Shown here: piece by piece, positions 9,956 through 18,457 of the stretch | Layout: every line of letters begins with the position of its first letter | Numbering within the stretch: position 1 is the stretch's first letter | Origin: Chloroflexota bacterium | Lineage (GTDB): Bacteria; Chloroflexota; Anaerolineae; Anaerolineales; Anaerolineaceae | Direction: 5' to 3' | DNA length: 64,000 nt | Assembly (NCBI GenBank): GCA_021825925.1 | Contig: JAKAFP010000001.1 | Span: 434,001-498,000, forward strand | The notes under the pieces: generated by a model | The model's input: the letters and a program-made list of their open reading frames with translations, nothing else | Databases searched by the model: none | What the model was told of the DNA's origin: nothing | Position numbers and translations under genes: made by a program

Positions 9956-11497
9956 ATGAATCCTTCCATTGAATTGTATTTGATCCTTACGCCTATAGCA
10001 ATTCTTATTCTAGTCTTTACGCTCATAATGATCATCGTTAATGATAAATCATTAGCAGCTCGGATTCTATCAAGTCAACTCGGATTGATCGTTTTGTGGT
10101 TAATTTTTAATACAATTCAAGTTCTTTCAGGAAAAGACAATGTAATCTACTTTTTTGCAAAAGCGTCATATTTGTGTATCGTTTTTTTGCCAACAGCCTG
10201 GTATTGTTTTTCAGTTTTTTTTGCTGGTCGAATTCCCCTCAAGAGAAAGACCTTATGGTTCTTGGTTGGATTTTCAATTGTAATTTTATTGTTAAATTGG
10301 ACTAATGAGCTTCATCATTTAATATGGAAAAGCTACAGGTTTGAGCAGGCAGGGAAATTTTTATTAATGCAAGTTCAGCATGGACATGTCTTTTGGTTAT
10401 TCGCGATCTACTCCTACTTTTTTATCATATTGGGCTCATTTAAAATTGTTCGAACAACATTTAACAATCGCCGTACGGATTTTTACCAAGCAATTTGCCT
10501 AGTGGTTGGTGCCTTGATTCCGTTATGTTTTAATTTGAATTATCTGATACGAAGCAAATCAATGGCAATAATTGATTTCACTCCATTAGGATTTGCTTTT
10601 GGTAGTATTGCAATCACAATTGGCATGTATTTTTTCAAACTTTTTAATGGACTATCACGTCACAATAGTTCAATTGATACACTGCAAAACCTCGGAATTC
10701 TACTGCTGAATGATTTTGATGAAATCAGTATGGCAACCAAAACTGTTTCAAGTTTGTTACATAAACCCATCACCGATATTATTGGTAAAAAAGTTCAAGA
10801 CTTCTTTCCAGAATGGAATAATCATATAATCAAAAACTCCCCAGATCTCTCCTTTGAAATTAATTTAGATAATCTCCAACCTTTGAGCATTTATTCCACT
10901 CAAATGGTTGGTACCACAACTAATCGTTTGATAACTATTCGAGAGATCTCTTCTTTGGAAAATAAAGTTAACCATTATAAGATTCTGTCCGAATTTGACG
11001 GGTTGCTAAATATTAATAATAGAAGGCATTTTTTAGAACTTGCCGAAGAAAGAGCTAATGAACTAAAGAGAAATGGAAATTGTTTCTCAATAATATTTTT
11101 TGATGTTGATGATTTTAAATCGATAAATGACAATTTCGGACATTTTTTTGGTGATGAAATATTGATCAGTATAACGAATATTACCAAGAAAATAATTCGA
11201 AGGGACGACTTGTTTGGAAGATATGGCGGAGATGAGTTTATCATTTTATTACCTTCACTCAACGAGAAACAAGCAATTAAAGTAGCAAATCGGCTGCGTA
11301 AAGCGGTTTCCGATTTTTCAATCGAGAAAAATGGGAAGATCATAAAAATATCTATTAGTCTTGGCATTGTTGCCAGTCTGGGGGATGACGACCATACATT
11401 GCTCAATTTGATAGATTCTGCCGATACATCCTTACTTAAAGTCAAAAGAAAAAACAGAAGAAAAATTCAAATTTTAGAATCTACTTTGACCTTTTAG
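9956..11497 (+). CDS. Membrane-bound diguanylate cyclase (7TM-PAS-GGDEF)
   Basis: The 513 residues begin with about seven hydrophobic segments (residues 5-230) resembling the N-terminal 7TM sensor found in some histidine kinases. A short PAS-like segment (about 235-335) and a GGDEF domain (about 345-510) follow. The active-site motif GGDEF is intact near residues 425-429. RRDD five residues before it matches the RxxD product-inhibition site. It should make c-di-GMP from two GTP at the membrane. No Shine-Dalgarno sequence precedes the ATG. The nearby receptors suggest a role in switching between motility and attachment. Confidence 0.92.
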   Translation: MNPSIELYLILTPIAILILVFTLIMIIVNDKSLAARILSSQLGLIVLWLIFNTIQVLSGKDNVIYFFAKASYLCIVFLPTAWYCFSVFFAGRIPLKRKTLWFLVGFSIVILLLNWTNELHHLIWKSYRFEQAGKFLLMQVQHGHVFWLFAIYSYFFIILGSFKIVRTTFNNRRTDFYQAICLVVGALIPLCFNLNYLIRSKSMAIIDFTPLGFAFGSIAITIGMYFFKLFNGLSRHNSSIDTLQNLGILLLNDFDEISMATKTVSSLLHKPITDIIGKKVQDFFPEWNNHIIKNSPDLSFEINLDNLQPLSIYSTQMVGTTTNRLITIREISSLENKVNHYKILSEFDGLLNINNRRHFLELAEERANELKRNGNCFSIIFFDVDDFKSINDNFGHFFGDEILISITNITKKIIRRDDLFGRYGGDEFIILLPSLNEKQAIKVANRLRKAVSDFSIEKNGKIIKISISLGIVASLGDDDHTLLNLIDSADTSLLKVKRKNRRKIQILESTLTF

Positions 11498-11637
11498 AAA
11501 GAGTAGGTTGTTCAATTATTAAATTTATTGATTCTTATGCAACAACAATCAAGCGGATCTATTTGTGACAAAAATAATAACCTAACTCACAATTCTCAAT
11601 TTAGCTTTCAAGATCAATCTACAAAGGAAGGTAATAT

Positions 11638-12486
11638 ATGGAAATTATCTCAATGATCGAGAATACAAGATTAAAAAAGAGAAAAGATTTACATAAAGAA
11701 CATGGTCTTTCTTTTTCAATAAAATCTGAAGATTTTCATCTTCTGTTTGACACGGGAAGTACTGGTAACTTTTGTGCAAATGGAAAAAAACTTGATATTG
11801 ATTCATCTAAAATAACACATTTGATCATATCTCATCATCATGTTGACCATGGCGGTGGAATATCCACTTTTTTGGAAGTAAACCAAAACGCAAAGATCTT
11901 CCTGCGGAAATCTCATACTGAGAAATTAAACCTTGATATCTTTGGATTAATTAAACGGCCAGTTGGGCTGGATGACACCATTTTTGAATTAAACCCACAA
12001 AGGTTTGTTTTTATTGATCAGTTTTGTGAAATAGCACCGAACGTTTTTATCCTGACAGATATACCAAAAATACATCCGATGCCGATCGGCAATCGCCATT
12101 TATACATGGATGAATTGGCTTCAAAAAAACCAGATGATTTTAGTCATGAATTAATTATGGTTGTTAAACAAAACAACGGTTTGGTGGTTTTTACAGGTTG
12201 TTCACATCACGGTATTTTGAACATGATTGATGCGGTTCTTAATCATTTTCATGGCTTACCAATTAGAGCCGTTTTTGGGGGATTTCACCTGATAGATATA
12301 CCACTAATCAATAGCATGGCTGGGAATAAAGCTGACGTTGAAATATTAGGGAAGGCAATCTTGAATTATCCAATCGAAAAAGTATATACCGGTCATTGTA
12401 CTGGACTCAAAGCATACAAAATACTGAAAAAAGTAATGGGTCAAAAACTGGAGTATTTTTCAACTGGATGCCGAGTGGAAATGTGA
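11638..12486 (+). CDS. Metallo-beta-lactamase-fold hydrolase
   Basis: This 282-residue protein has the dinuclear metal motif SHHHVDHGGG near residues 64-73, an upstream FDTGSTGNF strand and a later GCSHHGILN motif. Together these are typical of the MBL subgroup that includes the archaeal-type dihydropterin/RFA-phosphate synthase-like enzymes. Reaction and substrate are unknown. AGGAAGG precedes the ATG by six bases. It stands alone between a c-di-GMP cyclase gene and a terminator. Confidence 0.85.
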   Translation: MEIISMIENTRLKKRKDLHKEHGLSFSIKSEDFHLLFDTGSTGNFCANGKKLDIDSSKITHLIISHHHVDHGGGISTFLEVNQNAKIFLRKSHTEKLNLDIFGLIKRPVGLDDTIFELNPQRFVFIDQFCEIAPNVFILTDIPKIHPMPIGNRHLYMDELASKKPDDFSHELIMVVKQNNGLVVFTGCSHHGILNMIDAVLNHFHGLPIRAVFGGFHLIDIPLINSMAGNKADVEILGKAILNYPIEKVYTGHCTGLKAYKILKKVMGQKLEYFSTGCRVEM

Positions 12487-12580
12487 TCTCTTAGGAACCA
12501 GATATGTTTTTTGAAATTCAGTTTATGTAAATTCGAAAATCGGAGAAGGTTTAATTTTTGCCATCTTCCTCCTTATTAAT

Positions 12581-12620
12581 GAGGCTGTCCCCTGATAGGA
12601 GGGGGCAGCCTCAAATCATT
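12581..12620 (+). terminator. Intrinsic terminator after the MBL-fold gene
   Basis: GAGGCTGTCCCC (12581-12592) pairs with GGGGGCAGCCTC (12601-12612), giving 12 bp including one G-T wobble and an eight-base loop. AAATCATTTT follows. Confidence 0.75.
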
Positions 12621-12727
12621 TTGTGGTGAACAAATTAACAAAATTCAAAATTCAATTATAAACAACGCGTTCGAGTCTTTCTGCAATAAATATCATATTC
12701 TCTAACCCCCTTGAGCGCAAGAAATAC

Positions 12728-12756
12728 TTGACAAAATGTAAAAAATATTATACACT
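12728..12756 (+). promoter_or_regulatory. Promoter of the membrane-protein/XRE pair
   Basis: A consensus -35 TTGACA (12728-12733) and TACACT (12751-12756) are separated by 17 bases. The -10 lies inside the first of three phased repeats, which suggests direct repression by a protein bound there. Confidence 0.55.
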
Positions 12757-12801
12757 ATGTTAAAATAAATATACATTGCGCATCATTAAGTATACATAGC
12801 G
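12749..12801 (+). repeat. Three 11-bp direct repeats at exact 21-bp spacing
   Basis: TATACACTATG (12749), TATACATTGCG (12770) and TATACATAGCG (12791) start exactly 21 bases apart, which is two helical turns. They run from the -10 box to just before the start codon at 12809. They look like an operator array for a small DNA-binding protein, most simply the XRE regulator encoded at 13263. Confidence 0.55.
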
Positions 12802-12808
12802 AGGAAAA

Positions 12809-13261
12809 ATGACATATCAAGAAAAAAATATTACTGTAGCATTTACAACTTACATGTTGATTCTTGTGTATTACGTCATCAACTTAGTAAAAATGATCCA
12901 AAACGGTGGTTTAGTTTCACAAAGACTTTTTGGCTTGTGGGGAATTGTCCTTGTTTCCGTTTTTCTTGTGAATATAGTTGGAAGTGTTCTAACGAATATC
13001 TTGCTCAGTATTATCTATTCAATACGAACCGGTTCAAAACACATACCACCATTTATTGCAGATGAACGTGACAAGTTAATAGGGCTTAAAGGAGTGAGGA
13101 TTTCTTACTTTACTTTTGCGTTTGGGGTAATCCTGTCAATGGTTTCATTTATTTTAGGCCAAACAGCGTTAGTTATGTTTAGCATAATAGTCTTTTTTTC
13201 TTTATTCGGTGAGCTGTGTGGTTGTCTTTCAAAAATTTATATATATAGAAGAGGATTCTAA
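12809..13261 (+). CDS. Four-helix membrane protein paired with an XRE regulator
   Basis: The 150 residues have four hydrophobic segments (about 10-28, 43-70, 98-118, 120-140). A conserved-looking cytoplasmic loop, DERDKLIGLKG, lies between the second and third. This loop and the adjacent small HTH gene are typical of a widespread pair of unknown function (a DUF2178-like arrangement, from memory). A GAGG ribosome-binding site precedes the ATG. The stop is one base before the XRE start, so the genes are coupled. Confidence 0.7.
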   Translation: MTYQEKNITVAFTTYMLILVYYVINLVKMIQNGGLVSQRLFGLWGIVLVSVFLVNIVGSVLTNILLSIIYSIRTGSKHIPPFIADERDKLIGLKGVRISYFTFAFGVILSMVSFILGQTALVMFSIIVFFSLFGELCGCLSKIYIYRRGF

Positions 13262-13262
13262 T

Positions 13263-13478
13263 ATGGACCGCCGTATACTTCGGAACAATATTAGAAAACT
13301 GCGTTTCATACAAAATGAAATGACCCAGGAACAGTTGGCAGAAATTGTAGGAGTAACAAGGCAAACAATAACAGCGATTGAAGGTGCAAAGTACTCTCCC
13401 TCATTAGAACTTGCTTTTCGTATTGCTTTGGTTTTTGAAGTTCCCATTGGGGAGGTTTTTTCATACGACATCGAATAA
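13263..13478 (+). CDS. Small XRE/Cro-family transcriptional regulator
   Basis: The 71-residue protein is almost entirely a helix-turn-helix: EQLAEIVGVTRQTITAIEGA (about residues 24-42), then the PSLELAFRIALVFEVPIGEVF tail typical of the YozG-like group. The start is ATG 13263, placed by AGAGGA eight bases upstream and by the family's usual length; an in-frame upstream start at 13209 would overlap the previous gene. It probably represses its own operon through the phased repeats at 12749-12801. Confidence 0.88.
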   Translation: MDRRILRNNIRKLRFIQNEMTQEQLAEIVGVTRQTITAIEGAKYSPSLELAFRIALVFEVPIGEVFSYDIE

Positions 13479-13563
13479 TTATTAATTCTAAACATTGAAT
13501 CGTTTTTTTTGTTCTGGCTGTACTTCTCCTTTCAAATAACAATTTCAAAATTGTAGGATAAAA

Positions 13564-14268
13564 ATGAATAATCAAACTAAAAACTCACGTGCTGTTGGAT
13601 TTTGGTATTTATTGGTTGCCATATTTGGTTTGTTTACGTCTGGATTTGTATCCCCAAGGTTAATAGTTTCAGGGGATATCGAAGCCACATTTCGAAATAT
13701 TTTAGCTTCAGAAGGTCTATTCCGATTAGGTATTTTTTGCGATATTTTAACTTCAATTTGTTTTTTGTTTTTAGCAAATAGTTTGTATAAATTATTTAAA
13801 TCAATTGATATTGAAACAGTAAGGTTAATGGTAATTTTGATTATTGCTAGTACATCTCTGGCTTTTATCAAATTGTTTAGATTTGCCCCATTTATTCTTT
13901 TGTCTAATGATCTTTTCCTTTCAGTTTTTGAACCAATTCAATTATTAGCGTTATCACAGATTTTCTTTGAACTATATGATTATGGGTTTATTATTTCGCT
14001 CGCTTTCTTTGGACTTTGGATGATCCCTTTGGGTATTCTGGTTTTCAAATTTAGCTCCAAAATATTTAACAAAATTTTGGGGATTGGGATTGTGATCGGT
14101 TCTGGAGGTTATTTATTCTCATTTATTTCAGGTTTGTTTGCATGGAATTTGGAAATAATTACTTCAATTTGGATGTATATCGCAGTAATATCGGAGTTTA
14201 TTTTTATTTTCTGGATGCTTTTAAGAAAGCCGTTATCTCACAACTTATTAGAAGTTGTAACTAATTAG
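13564..14268 (+). CDS. DUF4386-like integral membrane protein
   Basis: The 234 residues have about six hydrophobic segments. The N-terminal ARG-like start of this family (RAVGFWYLLVAIFGLF) is followed by FRLGIFCDILTSICFLFLAN. This pattern matches proteins annotated as DUF4386, whose role is unknown. AGGAT precedes the ATG. The gene is 19 bases upstream of an oxidoreductase gene and is probably cotranscribed with it. Confidence 0.75.
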   Translation: MNNQTKNSRAVGFWYLLVAIFGLFTSGFVSPRLIVSGDIEATFRNILASEGLFRLGIFCDILTSICFLFLANSLYKLFKSIDIETVRLMVILIIASTSLAFIKLFRFAPFILLSNDLFLSVFEPIQLLALSQIFFELYDYGFIISLAFFGLWMIPLGILVFKFSSKIFNKILGIGIVIGSGGYLFSFISGLFAWNLEIITSIWMYIAVISEFIFIFWMLLRKPLSHNLLEVVTN

Positions 14269-14287
14269 TCTGATTTATGGAGAAGAA

Positions 14288-15247
14288 ATGAAAGCAATCG
14301 TCTACAGAAAATATGGACCTCCAGACGTTCTTGAGTATATGGAGATCGCAAACCTTAAACTCAAAGAAAATGAAGTTTTGATTCGAAATTATGCCACTAC
14401 AGTCACAGCCGCTGACTGCCTGATGAGGAGGGGGGATACTATCATCAGTAGGATCTTCCTTGGATTGTTAAAACCAAAACGAAAAATCCTCGGTACTGAA
14501 ATCGCAGGCGAAATAGAAAAAGTGGGAAAAAATGTAAAACAATTCAAAAAAGGGGATTTAGTTTATGGATTTACGGGTTTTCGTCTTGGAGGTTATGCTG
14601 AGTTTACTTGTTTACCAGAAAATGCATCATTAACCGAAATGCCATCCAAATTAAAATTTGAAGAAGCTGCTGCAATAGTAGATGGTGCAACTACTGCAAT
14701 ATATTTTCTAAAAGATTTGGTAAGTATAAAACCTGGTCATAAAGTATTGATCATAGGGGCATCTGGAAGTATTGGTTCATATGCCGTACAAATTGCTAAA
14801 TACTTTGATGCAGAAGTCACAGCGGTTTGTGGTACTTCGAATGTAAAATGGGTAAAAAAACTTGGTGCTGATCATGTCATAGATTACACACAAGAGCAAT
14901 TAACCGAGACAGGAAAAACATTTGATATTATTTTTGATACTGTAGGAAAGAGTTCATTTCCAGAATGCCAGAATTCACTTAAGAAACAAGGTGTATATCT
15001 TAGTGCCAATGGGCGGATTATGGACTATTTATTCATGATTCTCACAAAGTTGATTGGTGGAAAGAAAGTAAAGTGTGGTATGTCAATTAATAAACTGGAT
15101 GCTTTAAGGTTATTAAAGAAACTAGTAGATGAGAATAAGATTGTGCCGATAATTGATCGTTCATACCCTTTGAAAGAGATAATTGATGCGCACCGATACG
15201 TTGAAACTGGGCACAAAAAGGGGAATATTGTTATTCGATTAGTCTAG
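14288..15247 (+). CDS. Zinc-independent MDR oxidoreductase (quinone-reductase-like)
   Basis: The 319-residue protein belongs to the medium-chain dehydrogenase family. It opens with MKAIVYRKYGPPDVLEYMEI and has GTEIAGEIEKVG. The NADPH-binding turn is GASGSIGSYAVQIAK (about residues 157-171), followed by GADHVIDYT. The structural-zinc cysteine lobe is absent. It is expected to reduce quinones or enones with NADPH in the cytoplasm. GGAG precedes the ATG at suitable spacing. It follows the DUF4386 gene in a short operon. Confidence 0.88.
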   Translation: MKAIVYRKYGPPDVLEYMEIANLKLKENEVLIRNYATTVTAADCLMRRGDTIISRIFLGLLKPKRKILGTEIAGEIEKVGKNVKQFKKGDLVYGFTGFRLGGYAEFTCLPENASLTEMPSKLKFEEAAAIVDGATTAIYFLKDLVSIKPGHKVLIIGASGSIGSYAVQIAKYFDAEVTAVCGTSNVKWVKKLGADHVIDYTQEQLTETGKTFDIIFDTVGKSSFPECQNSLKKQGVYLSANGRIMDYLFMILTKLIGGKKVKCGMSINKLDALRLLKKLVDENKIVPIIDRSYPLKEIIDAHRYVETGHKKGNIVIRLV

Positions 15248-15375
15248 GTCCAAGGTTTCTTATAATATCAATAATATGGTCCTCTATATTGATTTGAAAA
15301 AACCAAGTTTGATCTATGGATGAAAAAAATGTCTATTCTGCCAAAGATTTTTCTTGACGATAGATAGGAGAAAGC

Positions 15376-15894
15376 ATGTTTCAAAACCTCGCGACCAACC
15401 GCTTAGAATTACGAATTATAAACAATAGTGATCGGGATTTCATTTTTGAAGAATTCCAAAACGATTTTATAAACAATTATTTGTTTGATGCCGAGCCTAT
15501 GACAGATATTTCACAAGCGGATGAATTGATAGAGTTTTATAATGCAATTGAACCAAGAAACCAAAATAGGTGGGTTCTTATTGAAAAATCTACAAATACA
15601 AAACTAGGTACATGTGGGTTTCATTTGTGGAACCCCGACAAAAAAGAAGTAGAAATTGGTTTTGAATTATTGCAGCAATATAATGGCAAGGGATATATGT
15701 TAGAAGCCTTAAAGGCCATCATTTATTTCGCAAAAATGGAAATGATGGTAACGAAAATTCATGCAATCGTCTATTTAGAAAATAATCAATGTATTCAATT
15801 ATTAGAAAAGTTAAATTTTATTAAAGTTGATCAACGATTGCTAAATTATCGAGATCAAGAATATATGCACTATGTATATGCCTTGCTCCTTTAA
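15376..15894 (+). CDS. GNAT-family N-acetyltransferase (RimJ/RimL type)
   Basis: The 172-residue protein has the RimJ-like pattern: LATNRLELRIINNSDRDFIF at the N-terminus, KLGTCGFHLWN, then EVEIGFELLQQYNGKGYMLE, the acetyl-CoA pyrophosphate-binding region, and ENNQCIQLLEKLNF near the end. It transfers acetyl from acetyl-CoA to an amine; the target is unknown. AGGAGAAAGC precedes the ATG. A terminator follows. Confidence 0.88.
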   Translation: MFQNLATNRLELRIINNSDRDFIFEEFQNDFINNYLFDAEPMTDISQADELIEFYNAIEPRNQNRWVLIEKSTNTKLGTCGFHLWNPDKKEVEIGFELLQQYNGKGYMLEALKAIIYFAKMEMMVTKIHAIVYLENNQCIQLLEKLNFIKVDQRLLNYRDQEYMHYVYALLL

Positions 15895-15980
15895 CCTTAA
15901 ATATGAAATATTCTTTGGTTGGTGGATATTTTGGATAATGTGAACACCTAACTTCTGAAATTGCAAACGAGATTATTAAT

Positions 15981-16020
15981 AGAAACTCGTCTTGATAAAT
16001 AGGCGAGTTTCTATTTTATT
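15981..16020 (+). terminator. Intrinsic terminator after the acetyltransferase gene
   Basis: AGAAACTCG (15981-15989) pairs with CGAGTTTCT (16004-16012); two more pairs (one a wobble) extend the stem to 11 bp around a ten-base loop. ATTTTATT follows. It may also serve the convergent lipoprotein operon. Confidence 0.7.
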
Positions 16021-16050
16021 CGTTCTATATTTACAATTGAGCTTGAACAA

Positions 16051-16821
16051 TCAGTATTCGATTTTCTCAACTTGAACTTGAGATCCATTCAAATCAGTTA
16101 TGTTGCTGATCAAGGAACCATATAAATGTACGATAGTACCACTGTCACGTAGTGCTTCGATTTGAGCCTTAATAGTAGGGTCTGTTGAATCAATTCCAAG
16201 ATATATGATTTGTCCCAGATCTTGTCGTTCAAAATAATCGTCAAATTGAGCACCGCAAGGAGTTGATCTTATTACTCCCCACCAATCAGATATAGGTTCA
16301 CTCGTGCCGGGAGGTATCCAACCTCCTGCAGCATCAGAAACTTCGATGCGATCAGGTTGAATTTGTGATCCATTAACATCAAGCACATTATTAACTAATA
16401 ACCCATATAGGTGAATGGTTTTCCCACTATCACGTAGCTCTTTGATCTGTGCACTGATGGCTGGATCAGCTGAATCAATACCATAATCAATGATCTGAGC
16501 TGAATCACGGCGTTCGAAATAATCATCGAACTGAGCTCCAGATGGATTTGAAATAATGACTCCCCACCAGTCGGTAACAACCACTGCGTCTGCCGGAGCT
16601 GAGATAATTTCTCCGTCATTTTGTTCAATTGACATCGTTGGTGTGAAATTGGGGGGAATCACAGTTTCTATAGGCGCTACGGTCTCAATAATAATGGATT
16701 TGGTTTCATCAGTTGTCATTCCATTTGTGATGGCAGTTTGTGGGAAGCAACCTGAAGCTATGATCGAAATGGCCACAACGATCAACCAAATGAATCTTAT
16801 TTTATATTTTATATTTATCAC
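16051..16821 (-). CDS. Lipoprotein with two tandem ~80-residue repeats
   Basis: The 256-residue precursor has a lipobox ending at Cys25 (IIASGC). A Thr/Pro-rich linker (about 30-80) is followed by two homologous units (about 83-163 and 177-256). Each has DWWGVI, GAQFDDYFER, a GID-S-DP segment, ALRDSG or ELRDSG, IHLYG/VHLYG and NGSQ. The start is GTG at 16821 with AAGGAG upstream. It is the last gene of the leftward operon, 20 bases after the flavoprotein gene. I know of similar repeats in Anaerolineae surface proteins but no assigned function; an OB-like binding role is only a guess. Confidence 0.75.
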   Translation of the reverse strand: MINIKYKIRFIWLIVVAISIIASGCFPQTAITNGMTTDETKSIIIETVAPIETVIPPNFTPTMSIEQNDGEIISAPADAVVVTDWWGVIISNPSGAQFDDYFERRDSAQIIDYGIDSADPAISAQIKELRDSGKTIHLYGLLVNNVLDVNGSQIQPDRIEVSDAAGGWIPPGTSEPISDWWGVIRSTPCGAQFDDYFERQDLGQIIYLGIDSTDPTIKAQIEALRDSGTIVHLYGSLISNITDLNGSQVQVEKIEY

Positions 16822-16841
16822 TGTTTTTCTCCTTTGTAAAA

Positions 16842-18302
16842 CTAATTCTTGTTATTTTTAATGATGTCATGTGCTATATACCAGGCGGTAATCATGGCTG
16901 TTGGTACTCCACCAGGGTTGAATACATAATGTCCAACAGGATAAAAATTCTTGATCGGCAAGTCATTTGATATATTGAAATGAGGGGTATGATTAGGGTC
17001 CCAATTCCATCCTGCAGTACCACCTTGCCTATTATAGGTATACCGTTCATATGTGAGTGGTGAGGCAGATTCGCATATTTCAATATGATCTCGTATTCCT
17101 GGTAAAAACTCATCAGCTTTTAAGATCAGGTCTTTACTCATTTCGTCTTTAAAATGTTTGTACATTTTTCGATCGTTTTTTAGATGCTGCCAATCTTCAT
17201 AAGGACTTAGTATTCTGATGGTTAAACTGTGTTTTCCGATCGGGGCAGTGGTTGGATCATCTTTACTCAATAAAACTAATTGAATATTGGTTCCATCAGA
17301 ACAAGTGAAATAAACATGGCTTTTCTTGAATCGCTTCAACCTTTGAGATAAGTCAGCACTATCATGTAAGCCTAAAAATACCGAAAAAATAGATTCTGAA
17401 GGCTTGGCTTTTTCCAATTTTTTTATCATAGAACTGGGAAGATTATCTTGATTGATAAGTTTGAGACAAGTGTGGGTTAGGTCGGCGGCAGACACAACCC
17501 AATCCGCCGGCACGAATTTCCCGTCATTTATTTCCACGCCAAAAGCCTTCCCGTTTTTTATTCGTATAAGTTCAACTTGTTCTCCAATGTGAACTTCCCC
17601 ACCATTATTTTGAATAAGACGAACCAGGTTATTTGAGAATTCTTGAAATCCGCCCACAGGCACCCAAGAGTCGAAATAATACGTTCCCCACATTCCCAGA
17701 GTATTTTTACCGGTCATTACCGGGTAACCTAACTGATCAAGCTTAGCCCTTAGGCATTCATTTGCTATCAATTTTTTGTGGAGGCTTTTATTGGTATTTT
17801 GATTCGCTACCATTGATGCCCAAATGAAAAGGGGATGATTGAATACCATTTTCAATATTGTCTTTACGATATTCTTTCCAAACATCATGCCGTTGTCGAA
17901 AGATTCATGAAAACCCTTCGAGCCAACTTCGACCCAACGGAAATAGTGATTCAATCCTTGTGTTTCATCTGGGTAGCAATCTAAAAACTCGCGAAAGGTT
18001 TGTTTCGGGTTTTCCAATGAAATATCATGGTTGTCCCAGCTGATCTGAAAACCAGTTTGAACAAATTCTTGTGTTTTTCGCAAACCGAGCTCATTAAGAA
18101 TAGGAAAAACAACACCATTTGAGCCAAAAGTAGTCGGTCCAGATGGAAAGGTGTAACCATTTCGAACAAAAGAGGAGGTATAACCACCAGGTTGCGTATG
18201 TTTTTCGAAAACGATCACCTTCAATCCTGCTCTAGCCAGGTACGCAGCAGTGGTTAATCCAGCTAAGCCACCTCCGATAATTACAACTTTTTTTTGTATC
18301 AT
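16842..18302 (-). CDS. Phytoene-desaturase/CrtISO-like FAD oxidoreductase
   Basis: The 486-residue flavoprotein has an N-terminal dinucleotide-binding motif VVIIGGGLAGLTTAAYLARAG (residues 5-25) followed by VFEKHTQPGGYTSSF. Near the C-terminus it has FYPVGHYVFNPGGVPTAMIT. This is the carotenoid desaturase/isomerase-like amine-oxidase superfamily. No other carotenoid genes are in the window, so a substrate other than phytoene is plausible. It lies between a DMT-type transporter and a repeat lipoprotein in one leftward operon, with AAGGAT before its ATG. Confidence 0.85.
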   Translation of the reverse strand: MIQKKVVIIGGGLAGLTTAAYLARAGLKVIVFEKHTQPGGYTSSFVRNGYTFPSGPTTFGSNGVVFPILNELGLRKTQEFVQTGFQISWDNHDISLENPKQTFREFLDCYPDETQGLNHYFRWVEVGSKGFHESFDNGMMFGKNIVKTILKMVFNHPLFIWASMVANQNTNKSLHKKLIANECLRAKLDQLGYPVMTGKNTLGMWGTYYFDSWVPVGGFQEFSNNLVRLIQNNGGEVHIGEQVELIRIKNGKAFGVEINDGKFVPADWVVSAADLTHTCLKLINQDNLPSSMIKKLEKAKPSESIFSVFLGLHDSADLSQRLKRFKKSHVYFTCSDGTNIQLVLLSKDDPTTAPIGKHSLTIRILSPYEDWQHLKNDRKMYKHFKDEMSKDLILKADEFLPGIRDHIEICESASPLTYERYTYNRQGGTAGWNWDPNHTPHFNISNDLPIKNFYPVGHYVFNPGGVPTAMITAWYIAHDIIKNNKN

Positions 18303-18457
18303 TTGAAATCCTTAAGTTCTCTTTTGTTAATGGAAAGTGATTTGAAGACGTAATTAATAATAAAAAGTTCCTTTGTTTATTGATAACAAAACTTTTATTG
18401 TGGCAAAAACCGAGAATGATAATTGAATTAAAACGAAAGTCCTTGTGATTTGAAAAC

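Noticed and set aside
12749..12801. Phased repeats as a CRISPR array or replication iterons
   Set aside because: Only three 11-bp units with 10-bp gaps, placed on a promoter next to an HTH gene; no DnaA boxes, rep or cas genes nearby.
12809..13478. Membrane-protein/XRE pair as a toxin-antitoxin system
   Set aside because: A 150-residue four-helix protein encoded before its regulator is not a typical toxin arrangement, and the pair resembles a known non-toxin neighbourhood.
16842..18302. Carotenoid biosynthesis cluster
   Set aside because: No phytoene synthase, cyclase or other pathway gene is present; the flavoprotein family is broader than carotenoid enzymes.
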